DNA from: Mesocentrotus franciscanus
Taxonomy: Eukaryota > Echinodermata > Echinoidea > Camarodonta > Strongylocentrotidae
Length of the DNA: 64,000 bases
Direction: 5' to 3'
Assembly: GCA_037976565.1 (NCBI GenBank)
Contig: CP137682.1
Coordinates: 22,620,800 to 22,684,799 of the forward strand
The translations under genes and the position numbers were made by a program. Below are positions 10,859 to 22,246 of the stretch, piece after piece; position 1 is the first letter of the stretch; each line of letters begins with the position of its first letter. The notes beneath the pieces are model-generated. The model saw nothing but the letters and a program-made list of their open reading frames with translations. It was not told the origin of the DNA and made no database searches.

Positions 10859-11603
10859 GTCTCGCCTGCGTAGCAAAAAGCGAGACAAAGGCGCCCTTTT
10901 CCGGTGGCGGCGGCGGCGGCGGTGGCGGCGGCAACATCAAAAACTTAACCAAGGTTAAGTTTTAGAATTTTAATATAATTTTGAAAGTATAAGTTCTTAT
11001 TCAATGAAACTTGGACTAAAGGGTTATCAAGTATCCCTTATCATGTGAGGAGAATTTCAGGTCACAAAGTCAAGGTCAAAGGTCATTTAAGGTCAACAAA
11101 CTTAGACCATGTTGTGGCATCATCATCAAAAACTTAACCTGAGGTTAAGTTTTTGAATTTTAATATAATTTTGAAAGTATAAGTTATTATTCAATGAAAC
11201 TTAGACTAAAGGCATATCAAGTATCCCCAATCATGTGAGTTGAATTTCAGGTCACTAAGTCAAGGTCAAAGGTCATTTCCAGTCATCAAACTTAGACTAT
11301 GTTGTGGCATCACGTTAAGATCTTGAATTTTTATCGTAATTTTGAAAGTATACATTCCTATTCCATGAAACTTGAACGTAAGGGTTATCAAGTATCACCA
11401 ATCATGTGATTAGTCTTTTAGGTGACAAAGTCAAGGTCAAATGTCATTTCAGGTCTGCATATTCTTAGTCAATATTCACTTCAAAATGCTGATTAGATTC
11501 AGAGGATTTCATTTTGGGGGGCCTGCTAATGGGCAAACCTGCCTATCAATAATGTCCCTACCTCAATTTTTCATCATATCAAATTGCGTAATGCAGGCGA
11601 GAC
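10859..11603. mobile_element. ~745 bp TIR element with three internal repeats (GTCTCGCCTGC ends)
   Basis: It is bounded by GTCTCGCCTGC at 10859-10869 and its reverse complement GCAGGCGAGAC at 11593-11603. After a (GGC)n stretch come three tandem ~190 bp units starting near 10927, 11117 and 11307. Each has AAAACTTAACC/GGTTAAG, TTTTGAAAGTATA, ATGAAACTTGGACTAAAG and GTCAAGGTCAAAGGTCATTT. I recognise this AGGTCAAAGGTCA block as widespread in marine invertebrate genomes. No ORF is conserved. Confidence 0.65.
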
Positions 11604-12309
11604 CGCCGAGAGCGTTTCACTTGTTAGATTACGGTCAGATGAACATATTTTGATACCTTATTTGTGACACTCGCAGGTCACTAAATGGCGAGGGGTCCAG
11701 GGGGCGAAGCCCCCGGAAGCTCAAGGGTTTTAGGCATTAAATTACAGTCAGGTGAGTATCCAGGGGCCCGCCTTGGGGCCTTGGTTGGGTCCGGGCAGAG
11801 CCCCCGGAAGCACAGGGGTTTTATGCGTTTAATTACGGTCAGATGAGCATTTTTGTTATACCTTATTGACAGAAGCAGGACACTATTTAGCGTCGGGTCC
11901 AGGGGGCGGAGGCCCAAAAGCTCAGGTGTTTTAGGCGTTTAATTACTGTCAGATGAGCCTATTTTGATACCTTATTTGTGACACTGGCAAGACAATAATT
12001 GGTGTGGGGTCCAGGGGGCGGAGTCCCCAGAAGCTCAGGGGTTTTAGGCATTAAATTACCGTCAGATGAGCATCCAGGGGCCTGCCTTAGATCCCTAGGT
12101 GGAATCAAGGGCAGAGCCCCGGAAGCTCAGGGTTATAGGCATTTAATCACGGTCAGATGAGCATATTTTTATACCCATTATTTTGTGACACTGGCAGGTC
12201 ACTATTCTTTCTTTCTAATTTTCTTTAATATACTTTTTCAAAAAAAGTTGGGGGCTCGAGGCCCTCGATCCCCGCAGTTCCGCGAGCCCTGACATGTAGG
12301 CCTCTAAAT
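11604..12309. repeat. subrepeat array of the GGGGGCGGAGCCCCC family
   Basis: About four to five degenerate units of 100-150 bp, each with TTACGGTCAGATGAGCAT, TTTTGATACCTTATTTGTGA, GGGTCCAGGGGGCGGAGCCC and AAGCTCAGGGGTTTTAGGC. The same unit occurs in 6000-6230 and, in reverse orientation, in 45150-45660. It is internal sequence of a nonautonomous element. Confidence 0.65.
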
Positions 12310-12600
12310 AAGCATATTTCTTGCCTGACTGTAAATTTAGGAATTTATTATTTTCCAACAAACGCATAAAAAGTATAATTTACTAAAAAGTGAAGAAAAA
12401 ACTCGGAAATATCTTGCTTGACTGTAAATTTAGGAATTTGTCATTTACCAACAAACGCATAAAAGAGTATAATTTACTAAAAAGTGAGGAAAAAACTCGG
12501 AAATTTCTTGCCTGACTGTAAATTTAGGAATTTGTTATTTTCCAACAAACGCATAAAAAAATATAATTTACTAAAAAAGTGAGGAAAACTTGGAAAATTG
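12310..12600. repeat. three tandem ~95 bp repeats
   Basis: Three near-identical units start at about 12318, 12413 and 12509. Each has TTGCCTGACTGTAAATTTAG, CCAACAAACGCATAAAA and AATTTACTAAAAAGTGAGG. A single related unit lies at about 6345-6430. It is likely part of the preceding element family. Confidence 0.75.
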
Positions 12601-13103
12601 TGTCATTTCAGCAAGTGTCCCTTTCCTTCTCTCTCTTTTAGGTTTGCTGTAGGGGGCAGGGCCTTTAGACTCCCCTCCCCGATCCACACGTTGTTGGCGG
12701 AATTAATCGCAACTGATCTCCTTCTTTTCACCCCTTTTCTTTTCTTCTTCGTCTTTTTTGTTCCCTTTCCTTCCTTCTCTCCATTTTGGGGGGGGGGGGG
12801 GGTTAGAGGCAAGCCCCCCCCCGATCCACAACTTGGCGGGAAAATTGCAACTGATATCCCCTTCTTTTCTTTTCTTCTTCCTCTTTTTTTCCTTCCCTTT
12901 ATCTCCTCTTTTCCTTTTTCTTTCCCTTTCCTTCCTTCTCTCTTATTTTTTTACTGGGGGAGGCAACAGCCTAGGAGGCAATGCCCTTTCGGCCTCCCCG
13001 ACCTCCTTCTTTCCCTTTTCTTCTTCCTTCTTTCTTCTTTTCCTTCTCTCTCTTTTTTTTTGTTGGGGCCAAGGCCCGCTCGGCCTCCCTGGATCCGCGC
13101 CTG
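12601..13103 (-). mobile_element. inverted copy of the purine-rich part of the 710-2804 element
   Basis: The sequence is the reverse complement of about 710-1265. The shared order includes CCCCGATCCACACGTTGTTGG, AATCGCAACTGAT, TTTTCTTCTTCC and the terminus CCTGGATCCGCGCCTG at 13088-13103. The downstream 8 bp (GTCTACAA) has no partner at a left end, so only one terminus is preserved. Confidence 0.7.
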
Positions 13104-13939
13104 GTCTACAATCACTGACAAATCGTCTTAGAACATATCATTTAAGGCAATCTCAGGAAATGTTAAGTATGTTTCATGCAGGGCCCGCGTAACGGCGGGG
13201 CTCGGGGGCTCGAGCCCCCCCCCCCATCTTTTTATCAAAAGCATGTTAAAGAGAAATAGAAAGAAAGACGCTATATCTTTAATGGTTAAATTGTAAAATC
13301 ATACATAATGGCGATCCTGGAAACGGAAAACTTACATTGGAACGCACAGGCGCGGATCCAGGAATTTGGGAAGGGGATGGGGGGACACAATGAAAGACGG
13401 ACAGAAGCGGTACGTCAGGGCGCTGACATGGGGTGTCTGAGGCCGGGGATGTCCCCCCGCCATAGCTGAAGAAAATTTCAATTTTCAAACTCAATTCACG
13501 CTATTTGGTGTATAATTATTGTCAATATTTTCATTATATTGGCTTTATTTTTTCTCTACAGTTGAAAAGAAAACTTGTGAAAATTTTACCGACTGTCCTA
13601 AATCCCTGACCATATAAAAACTAGAACTGAATCGTGGCTGGATTTGGAGTTTTAAAGTTGTATGTCATTTGACCGGTCCATTAGACTTGAGCTGAATTTT
13701 TAGTCAAAACGCAACTGTACATGCCGATATATCTTTCATTTTCTGCCGCAACTCACCGCAAATTCATCGCATTTAAAGTTAAAATGTATTCAACTTTATT
13801 GCGGCACCGCACTGCAGTCACGCCGCAATCGCTGAACAGTACGTGCGGTGCGATAACGCACCGCATCGCAATGCTATTATGAACGGACATTTACTTTTGC
13901 ACAACTTCCGGTACAGCAATACTTAGCTGTTTACGATGG
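13104..13939. other. intergenic with a solitary transposon terminus
   Basis: No gene is recognised. A third CAGGCGCGGATCCAGG terminus starts at 13347 with no detected partner. A GC-rich palindrome (GGGGCTCGGGGGCTCGAGCCCC) lies near 13200. An ETS-like ACTTCCGGT is at 13903-13911, of uncertain significance. Confidence 0.5.
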
Positions 13940-14070
13940 CAGTGGCGTACGCGGGGGTTCCATGACAAGCCCAATTGGGAAAATTCAGGAAGAAAAGCAG
14001 AGATTTTAGAAGAAAGTGAAAATCTGGCAAAATGAGGTTGAAAGGTAGGGTGCCTGCGCGTACGTCACTG
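13940..14070. mobile_element. 131 bp MITE with CAGTGRCGTACGCG ends
   Basis: Left end CAGTGGCGTACGCG and right end CGCGTACGTCACTG are inverted repeats with one mismatch. The 8 bp flanks TACGATGG and GATGATGG match at only 6 of 8, so the TSD is weak. Confidence 0.5.
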
Positions 14071-14222
14071 GATGATGGGCAGCGTAAAACGAACCTCTAA
14101 CCCATACCTAGGATTTATTCCCATTTCTTTTTTTCTTTCTTTCTCTTTTTCTTTTTTTTCTTTCATTTTGTTTTTCCAAAGGGGGCACGGGCCGGCTGTG
14201 CCCCCGCCTGAATCCGCGCCTG
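14071..14222. mobile_element. solitary right terminus, GAATCCGCGCCTG family
   Basis: A pyrimidine-rich tract is followed by GGGGGCACGGGCC and the terminus CCGCCTGAATCCGCGCCTG ending at 14222. The same tail ends the 16824-17094 element. The left end is not identified. Confidence 0.45.
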
Positions 14223-14713
14223 TGTTAGAAGCTGGACACCCCTAACACGTTTTGTAAATCATACCTGTTTCAATCTTTTTAAAAATTCAAATTTTTCGTT
14301 TTAACTTTTAACTTTTTTTTTCTTCAAAAGTGTATGAATGGGTTTGTTCTGTCATATTTCTATATTGTATATACATGCGTATATATATAATTATAATTAT
14401 GAGAGATAGACTTTCTAATTTTAACTGGAATTTGCTCAATTTTTCATTGACCTCTTCCTCTCAGGTTTTAACGTCCCCAAGACCTTCTGCGAACATCTTG
14501 AGCACACTATGGCCCGTATTTTCCGAACATTTGAACATTTAAAACCGACGATTTGTTTATGCTTTTGTTCTAAAAATTCAGAAGGTAGTTTACGCTCAAA
14601 ATTTTGCCTGTGTTAAACATGATTTTAGACCCAGGGTCGGGTTTAACTGAATCAGTAAAATGCGGTCCAATAATTTGCTGGGTCTACATTCCCGTCCTTT
14701 GAAGCTTATTTTT
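14223..14713. other. intergenic, no gene recognised
   Basis: AT-rich with a TATATATAATTATAATTA stretch near 14381. No support for a gene. Confidence 0.5.
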
Positions 14714-14864
14714 AGGTAATCTGTCGCGTAGCGTAGCAGAGCACCTATTGATTTCGTCAGAATCTTTTGCTTCATTTTGTTTTTTGTTTTTTGTTATCCT
14801 ATTCCAACAAAAAGGGCACTTTCCGGGGGGGGGGGGCTGGAAACGCGCACCTGCAAAGGGTAAT
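14714..14864. mobile_element. short element with RGGTRATCTG...TAGCGTAGCAGAGCACCT start
   Basis: The start (AGGTAATCTGTCGCGTAGCG, then AGAGCACCTATTGATTTCGT) is shared with 16824-17094 and partly with 28300-28345. A T-rich tract and a G-run follow, ending at CGCGCACCTG. TSD not found. Confidence 0.45.
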
Positions 14865-15537
14865 CTCAATGCAGAACGGACAAATGTAAACATTGGTATA
14901 TTTACCCTTACTACATTATCAGGGATGACTTTACAAATTTTCTCTTTACGTGGTCCAAGATACTGCTTCACCACCATACTTTGCACTTGAGTGTGATGCT
15001 CTGAAAAGTGTGATAGTCTATTAAAATAAAACTTGAACCAGAAGGATTTTGACTTATATAGGCCTACTTAAACGGAATATTAATGCCCTTCTTACTCTCG
15101 TCATGGTCAAGGAATCCACTCAAGGAAACCAGTCTACACGCACAGACTCCGATTTGACACTTTACCACATTATCCTAAAGCATTGAGCAGAGTCTAGCTC
15201 TGCCAGTCTCTGTCTTTATCAAATCAGCTAAGTAGAGCCTTTGCAGTATGCCCTTTGCAGTCTTGTCTCACTTTGCAGCGTTGTTACGCACAATTATGAG
15301 GCCATCTGCCTAGTACAAGTAGGCATGCATCAAAGATTTTGCGAGATCATGTTTGGGGACTTTCCCCATATTTTCACAAATAAGGCCTAGGCCGAATACG
15401 AGATGGGTGTATTTCTTGTTATTTTGAACTTTAATGATCTTTCTTTCCTCATCCGGAAGCAGATGTCACCTCAGATGATCTAGGGATCAACAGATTCTAC
15501 AAAAGTCCCAGCGAACTATTAAAAAGGTATCAATTAT
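14865..15537. other. intergenic, no gene recognised
   Basis: Mixed-composition sequence with no conserved frame or repeat that I recognise. Confidence 0.45.
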
Positions 15538-15704
15538 GTAAAGAGAGAGAGAGAGAGATTGAGAGAGGGAATGGGAGGGGGAAAGGGGGACAGAGAAAGA
15601 GAGAGAGAGAGAGGGGAGAGGGGAAGAGAAGGGGGAAGAGGGGGAGAAAGAGAGAGAGAGAGTGAGTGAGAGAGGGGAGATAGAGAGAGGGTCAGAGAGA
15701 GAGT
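15538..15704. repeat. GA-rich microsatellite
   Basis: Imperfect (GA)n/(GAGAGG)n tract. Strongly purine-biased strand asymmetry, as in triplex-prone DNA. Confidence 0.85.
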
Positions 15705-16179
15705 AAGGAAATGTTGCCTCTGACAAAGTCTACGTAGTCAGAACAATTAATATCGGTCGTATTCCTCTTAATTATGATAATAGATATGTCTATTAGGTAT
15801 CATAAAAACATAAATACAGAATAAATAATAGGCCATGACCTCTAAGAAGCAACTTATGCTTGTACATGAGACCCCTGTCAAGGAAACACAATATCAAATT
15901 GAATAGCGAAATAAATAAAACTTGCTAGGTATATATACGTACATTAAGAAGAAGAAAGAAAAAAGGACCGACCATTAAGTATCAACAGGTATAACCCATG
16001 TATATATGCACACCCCACAATCACACACAAGAGCAATACAAAAAAGGGAGACTTCAGAATGAGAAAGAGAAGAAAGGGATGAGGTGAGAAAGAGAAAGAG
16101 AAGAAAAGGAAGAGGTGGGAATGAGAAAGAGAAGGAAGGGAAGAGGTGAGAATGAGAAAGATAAGAAAGGGTCTACTCA
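15705..16179. other. intergenic with GAAAGAGAAG tandem tract
   Basis: AT-rich sequence, then four imperfect units of about 35 bp (GAATGAGAAAGAGAAG...AGAGGTGA) at about 16055-16170. No gene. Confidence 0.5.
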
Positions 16180-16815
16180 GTCAAGGATGACATTGTTTCA
16201 AAATGTAACGGTTGAATAGAGTTCTAAAAGGAAAAGTGTGGAGCTGGATTTAAGGTTATTACAAATTGAATTCCATTCATGTACTCCTGTAAAACGGATA
16301 AAACGTGTTTTTATAGTTGAACGGGTAATGGGAACACAAAGATTGTCCCGTGTACGAGTGTGATACGTATGGAGTGAAAAATTAGTTCTAAATATACTAT
16401 CGAAAAGTACTGGGAGAATCCTTTGTGATACTTAAACATGAAAACTGATATATTAAGTTTTACAAGTTCAAACACAGGGAGAATTTTTAATTTAACAAAT
16501 AGTGGTAGACTGGGACTACGAAAGTCACTCTTTTTTATCAGTCGTATGGCAAGTTTTTGTAAAATATAAAGTTTATCAATATAGATTGGTGAGTATAAAG
16601 CTTCGAAGACATATTAGCAATGTGATACTTCCAGTCAAGTTACTCATGATTAAGAATGCCTAAGAAAATTAATGACTCAGTTTCTCAATAACAGTATTTT
16701 CAATTCTTATCGGGTCAGTGTTTGATGGATTTTTTCCTTTTAGAATGGAATAGTACATACTTTGTTTTCTTAAAATTCAATAAGAACTTGCTACATCTGA
16801 ACCAGTCGTTTAACA
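16180..16815 (-). pseudogene. decayed LINE reverse transcriptase C-terminal fragment
   Basis: Read on the minus strand, this segment keeps the order of a CR1/L2-like RT C-terminus despite many stops. From about 16815 down there is an LNDWFR-like start, a KTKYVLFHSKRKK stretch and an FLGI-like motif. Further down are an LF.LYNSL-like region and HKGFSQYFSIV. It is an old relic, far more diverged than the intact-looking LINE at 33299-39401, and not expressed as protein. Boundaries are approximate. Confidence 0.55.
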
Positions 16816-16823
16816 TTTTTAAT

Positions 16824-17094
16824 TAGGTGATCTGCCGCGTAGCGTAGCAGAGCACCTATTGATTTCGTCAGAATCTATCTTTTCCCCTTCCTTTCTGTAT
16901 ATATTTTGTTCGCTTCATATCTCATGAATGACATGGTTAATGACAATGTCAATGACATTTTCATGACATGTGCCACATGCATGATTATTTTCCCCCTTTC
17001 CTCTTTCTTTTTCTTTCCTTCTCTTTTTTTTTTTAGCCGCCAAAAAGGGGGGGGGGGCACGGGCCTGCTATGCCACCGCCTGAATCCGCGCCTG
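16824..17094. mobile_element. element with TAGGTGATCTGCCGCGTAGC start and GAATCCGCGCCTG end
   Basis: The start is shared with 14714-14864 and the end with 14222. The middle is T/C-rich. Flanking 8-mers do not match, so it may be a recombinant of two elements rather than one insertion. Confidence 0.45.
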
Positions 17095-17532
17095 GGTGGA
17101 GGCCGATATGTTTTAGTGAACTTACTTATAGAATATCAATTAATTTAAGTTTCTCAGTGTTAAGAAGGCTTAGGCGTAAAGGGATTTACTGCAAGGACGA
17201 AATGTGAAAAAGTCAGACACGATTGGCATTAAATTCTATGGGTTTGTTGGTTTTACATTAAGAGATTGTTTATGTTACGTATATTAATTGTTAAATACAA
17301 AATAATACATTATGCTCTATACCTAAATCTCGTGTATAAGGTACTAATATCAATGAGCATCTTAGTCGATCGTGTGAGTTCATAATTATTATCTAAAGTG
17401 CCTAAAAGTCTTCATTTAGTGACATTCCCGTTTTGTTGTAAATGAGCAATTTTGTTACAACCATTTCTATGTGAGCTTTAAAGCTATAAATTCCTCACCG
17501 CTCCAGTGTATTTTTATCACCGATTCACAGTT
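17095..17532 (+). other. AT-rich sequence ending in a splice acceptor
   Basis: No gene is seen in most of it. The last bases before the gap read TTTTTATCACCGATTCACAG|TT, a pyrimidine-containing acceptor identical over 13 bases to the start of the sequence after the second gap (39442). It is best read as the 3' end of the intron preceding DIS3L2 exon 1. Confidence 0.5.
17520..17532 (+). repeat. 13 bp direct repeat, left copy (CCGATTCACAGTT)
   Basis: Identical to 39442-39454. The two copies abut the two assembly gaps and face each other across the 21.9 kb array/LINE block, so they are probably overlapping contig ends. Confidence 0.8.
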
Positions 17533-18032
17533 NNNNNNNNNNNNNNNNNNNNNNNNNNNNNNNNNNNNNNNNNNNNNNNNNNNNNNNNNNNNNNNNNNNN
17601 NNNNNNNNNNNNNNNNNNNNNNNNNNNNNNNNNNNNNNNNNNNNNNNNNNNNNNNNNNNNNNNNNNNNNNNNNNNNNNNNNNNNNNNNNNNNNNNNNNNN
17701 NNNNNNNNNNNNNNNNNNNNNNNNNNNNNNNNNNNNNNNNNNNNNNNNNNNNNNNNNNNNNNNNNNNNNNNNNNNNNNNNNNNNNNNNNNNNNNNNNNNN
17801 NNNNNNNNNNNNNNNNNNNNNNNNNNNNNNNNNNNNNNNNNNNNNNNNNNNNNNNNNNNNNNNNNNNNNNNNNNNNNNNNNNNNNNNNNNNNNNNNNNNN
17901 NNNNNNNNNNNNNNNNNNNNNNNNNNNNNNNNNNNNNNNNNNNNNNNNNNNNNNNNNNNNNNNNNNNNNNNNNNNNNNNNNNNNNNNNNNNNNNNNNNNN
18001 NNNNNNNNNNNNNNNNNNNNNNNNNNNNNNNN
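17533..18032. other. assembly gap (500 N)
   Basis: Exactly 500 Ns, probably a placeholder rather than a measured distance. Open frames that cross it are meaningless. Confidence 0.99.
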
Positions 18033-19725
18033 TTTCTCGTTCTCCTCCGATATCTATTGTAATTTTCTTTAATTTCACTCTAGCTCTTCATTTTGCCCTT
18101 TGTATTCTTATTTCACCCCTATGAATTCTCTACTTCAAAGTGTATCATGATTCCTCTTTCTTTCCTGTCCAGCTCATGTATTTTTACATGTCACTCGTCT
18201 CCCTCTCTCCTTCTCTTTCTATATTTTCATTAAATCATTTTGATTTTGATCATAATCATTTCTCAATATTTTGTTCATCAGTTGTTATCACTTCAGTTCA
18301 GGTCACAGTTCAATCTATCAGTTCATTCATCAGTTCATCAGTTTAGCTCATCAATTCAGTTCATTTCACATCAGTTCAATATATCAGTTCATCAGTACTT
18401 CATTCATCAGTTCATATCTTAATACATCATTTTACATTAACATCATTAAATTGGATCATTGAATTGAAGATTAGCATGATCATAAGAATTGAAGACAGAT
18501 CACCTAATTCGTCCTGATGACGAATTACTTTTCTAGTTATTTATTTTATTTCTTCCGTACACTTTTTGTGTAAACGTTTACTCGAAATCGACATGGTCAA
18601 TTTCCTTCAATTTCTGTCAGTCATCAGGCCCTATAATATCAAGTTCTAGTAACTTTCTCAAGGTCATGGGTCATCGTGACGTCATCCAGGCGCCATTTTG
18701 TGAAATCACATTATCAATCATATCTTCATGATGCGTCATCAAAGGTCATTCATATTCATATCACATATACTTCAAATCAAGGTCAACAGGTCATGTCATC
18801 AAAGGTCACATAAAGGTCATGACGCGCGCGTACGCGCGCGTCAAAATTTCAAAATGCTCAAAATCACTTTTTATTCAAATGAGAGTACGTTTCAGGCCAT
18901 TTTAAGCATTTTCAAAAAAACGCGCACGCGCATGCGCGCGTTTTCGCGCGTTTTGGCATTTGCAACATAGAATCGCCAATTTTTCTGTCATCATATTTGG
19001 CATATTTTTCCAAGCATTTTGATACCTTGTTCATCTTTTTCTGACCAGTAATAACGCAATGAGCGTCCGTCAAAGTATAACAGCACCCGCGACCGCGCTA
19101 TCTCTATCCACAATACATAGGCAAAAACATGCCTATACAAAACTCATTGTAACTCTTCAGAATGGATGGAACTCCCAATTTTTTTCATATTTGGATAGAT
19201 TATGAGTCGGAGATATGATTTCATGTCTCATTTGACCCTCAATTAACTCATGACGTCATCATAATGGCCTCCGAACTCAAAATTTCAATTTGCATATTAT
19301 GACGTCAGCATATTTTTGGAAAATTGATTGTATCTCTGTAAATATTGATCGATTTTCTTCCAAATTTTGATATGTTCTAGCTGAGACAATTCTCTACAAA
19401 TGCAGTCACCACGATTTTCATTTTGACAAAGGCATCATGGCGTATTTTTGCGATTAAAGGAGGCATGTCAATTTTTCACATTTTGCGTGTATTCTCTATG
19501 GGACATGACTTTTTTCAAAACTGGATTCTACATTCCGTCTTTCGCGAGCAATATCTCCGTCGTTTTAGTTTTGTTTTCGCTGAGCTTTGAGTATGTTGTA
19601 GCTGAGACAATAAGCTATCACAAGTGTGCCCTTTATTTTTCGATCAGATGCCGGGATCATGCTCATATTTCACTTGCAAAGTGGGATTTGAGAATTCCAT
19701 TTTCCGTTCACGTGTAATGTCTATG

Positions 19726-19799
19726 TGGATTATTTTGGTATAGTGGTCATAGCACTTGCCTCCCATTCCGGCGACCCAAGTTCGATTCCTGGTGGGTCA
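19726..19799 (+). tRNA. tRNA-Gly(CCC)-like Pol III module, array copy 1 (likely pseudo)
   Basis: 74 nt with A box TGGTATAGTGG, a CTCCCAT anticodon-loop sequence and a B box-like AGTTCGATTCC, followed at once by a long T-run. The T arm is nearly paired, but the 5' acceptor strand (ATTATTT) does not pair with the 3' strand (TGGGTCA) and the anticodon stem has mismatches. So this is a tRNA-derived unit with an intact-looking internal promoter and terminator, unlikely to be a working tRNA. Confidence 0.6.
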
Positions 19800-20215
19800 T
19801 TTTTTTTTTTTTTTTGCCGTCGTTTTAAATTTGATTTTATGATCTTCTTCGACTATTATAACATATTATCATATACAATCACAAACAATGTAATAAAATG
19901 CCTAATTTTGCGTGTTATATCTATGGGAGAAGAATGTCAATCGTTTGAGTACAACCCTATGGGAAATCTGATTCCTTGTCGTGTATTAAACCTATAGGGT
20001 TAATCTCCCAAGTCTGTTGGAATATATCAAATCATCCCATTTTCATGATGTTTAGTCTCCTTCCCAGACGTTTATACTTTCCAGTTATTCAGCCCAGGTA
20101 TATGCAATGTTTACGTCTCTCCCGTGGACATAGAATTGTTTACATGTCTATAACTTCTCTCTTTCTCTATAATATAGTAAATATTCAATTCTATTTATGC
20201 TGGAAATATTAAATG

Positions 20216-20450
20216 AATCGTTGTCCATTGCATCTCTTTCTCTTGCTCTCTCTCTCCTCTCTCTCTTGCTCTGTTTCCCTTCCCCTCTCTTGATCTGCCC
20301 TCTATCCTTCTCTTGCTCTCTCATTGCATCTCTCTCTCTACTCTTTCACTCTCTCCCTATCTCTGTCTCCCTCTCTTGCTCTGCCTCCCTCTGTCTCTGC
20401 CTCTCATTGTATACTCTCTCACCCTCTCCCTTTCCGGCCTCTGGTTCTCG
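20216..20450 (+). repeat. TCTC-rich tract of the array unit
   Basis: Pyrimidine-rich (CTCTCTTG/TCTCTC) tract. Equivalents lie at about 22670-22880, 25115-25320, 27540-27745, 30060-30270 and 32515-32730, differing in length between units. Serine/leucine-rich open frames here are composition artefacts. Confidence 0.8.
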
Positions 20451-20719
20451 TTCTCCCTCCGATATCTATTGTAATTTTCTTTAATTTCCTCTAGCTCTTC
20501 ATTTTGCCCTTTGTATTCTTATTTCACCCCTACCATGTTTCCTTATACTATCCTCTCTACTTCAAAGTGTATGCATTCTGATTCCTCTTTCTTTCCTCGG
20601 TCCAGCTCATGTATTTTTACATGTCAATAACTCGTCTCCCTCTCTCCTTCTCTATATCTATATTTTCATTAAATTTCATTATGATCATGATTTTGATCAT
20701 AATCATTTCTCAATATTTT

Positions 20720-20870
20720 GTTCATCAGTTAAGTTATCACTTCAGTTCAGGTCACAGTTCAATCTATCAGTTCATTCATCAGTTCATCAGTTTAGCTCAT
20801 CAATTCAGTTCATTTCACATCAGTTCAATATATCAGTTCATCAGTACTTCATTCATCAGTTCATATCTTA
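20720..20870 (+). repeat. TTCATCAGT short tandem repeats of the array unit
   Basis: Degenerate 8-12 bp repeats of TTCATCAG/CAGTTCA, present in every unit. The 100-residue frames repeated across units come from this tract and upstream sequence, and are not genes. Confidence 0.75.
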
Positions 20871-22172
20871 ATACATCATTTTACATTAACATCATTAAAT
20901 TGGATCATTGAATTGAAGATTAGCATGATCATAAGAATTGAAGACAGATCACCTAATTCGTCCTGATGACGAATTACTTTTCTAGTTTATTTTTATTTCA
21001 TCCGTACACTTTTTTGTGTAAACGTTTACTCGAAATCGACATGGTCAATTTCCTTCAATTTCTGTCAGTCATCAGGCCCTATAATATCAAGTTCTAGTAA
21101 CTTTCTCAAGGTCATGGGGTCATCGTGACGTCATCCAGGCGCCATTTTGTAAACATCAGGTCATTATCTTATCTCGATAACGAGTCATCAAAAATCAACC
21201 ATATTTGGTATACATCAATTTTAGGTCAAGGTCAACAAAAATGTCGACAAAATCCGCGTGCGCACCTCGACGCGCGCGTACGCGCGCATCAAAATTTCAA
21301 AATGCTCCAATTCGTCCCAAATTTTGTTTGCACGTTTCAGGCCATTTTAAGCATTTTCAAAATTTGCGCGCGCGCTTATGCGCGCGTTTTCGCGCGTTTG
21401 GCATTTTGCAACATCAAATCACCAAATTTTTCTGCATCATATTTGGCACATTTTTCCAAGCATTTTGATACCTTGTTCACTTTTTCTGACCAGTAATAAC
21501 GCAATGAGCGTCCGTCAAAGTATAACAGCACCCGCGGACCGCGCTATCTCTATCCACAATACATAGGCAAAAACATGCCTATACAAAACTCATTGTAACT
21601 CTTCAGAATGGATGGATACCCCAATTTTTTTCATATTTGGATAGATTATGAGTCGGAGATATGATTTCATGTCTCATTTGACCCTCAATCAACTCATGAC
21701 GTCATCATATGGCCTCCGAACTCAAAATTTCAATTTGCATATTATGACGTCAGCATATTTTTGGAAAATTGATTGTATCTCTGTAAATATTGATCGATTT
21801 TCTTCCAAATTTTGATATGTTCTAGCTGAGACAATTCTCTACAAATGCAGTCACCACGATTTTTCATTTTGACAAAGGCATCATGGCGTATTTTTGCGAT
21901 TAAAGGAGGCATGTCAATTTTTCACATTTTGCGTGTATTCTCTATGGGACATGACTTTTTCCAAAACTGGATTCTACATTCCCGTCTTTCGCGAGCAATA
22001 TCTCCGTCGTTTTAGTTTTGTTTTTGCTGAGCTTTGAGTATGTTGTAGCTGAGACAATAAGCTATCACAAGTGTGCCCTTTATTTTTCGATCAGATGCCG
22101 GGATCATGCTCATATTTCACTTGCAAAGTGGGATTTGAGAATTCCATTTTCCGTTCACGTGTAATGTCTATG

Positions 22173-22246
22173 TGGATTATTTTGGTATAGTGGTCATAGC
22201 ACTTGCCTCCCATTCCGGCGACCCAAGTTCGATTCCTGGTGGGTCA
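22173..22246 (+). tRNA. tRNA-Gly(CCC)-like module, array copy 2
   Basis: Identical in sequence to the module at 19726, followed by a shorter T-run. It lies 2447 bp downstream of copy 1. Confidence 0.6.

Noticed and set aside
17467..18124. Open frames of ~190-217 codons
   Set aside because: They are mostly the 500 N gap.
18497..18530. Hammerhead ribozyme at CCTGATGACGAATTAC in the array
   Set aside because: CTGATGA is present, but the surroundings (AATTCGTC...GACGAATT) form a simple 8-9 bp hairpin with CTGAT as loop; no GAAA or helix arrangement follows.
19725..19997. ~90-codon frames starting at the tRNA-like module in each unit
   Set aside because: The peptide is a translation of the A box, B box and T-run of the tRNA-like sequence, not a protein.
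20720..20870. CRISPR-like short regular repeats
   Set aside because: Units are 8-12 bp, degenerate and without spacers; the genome is eukaryotic.
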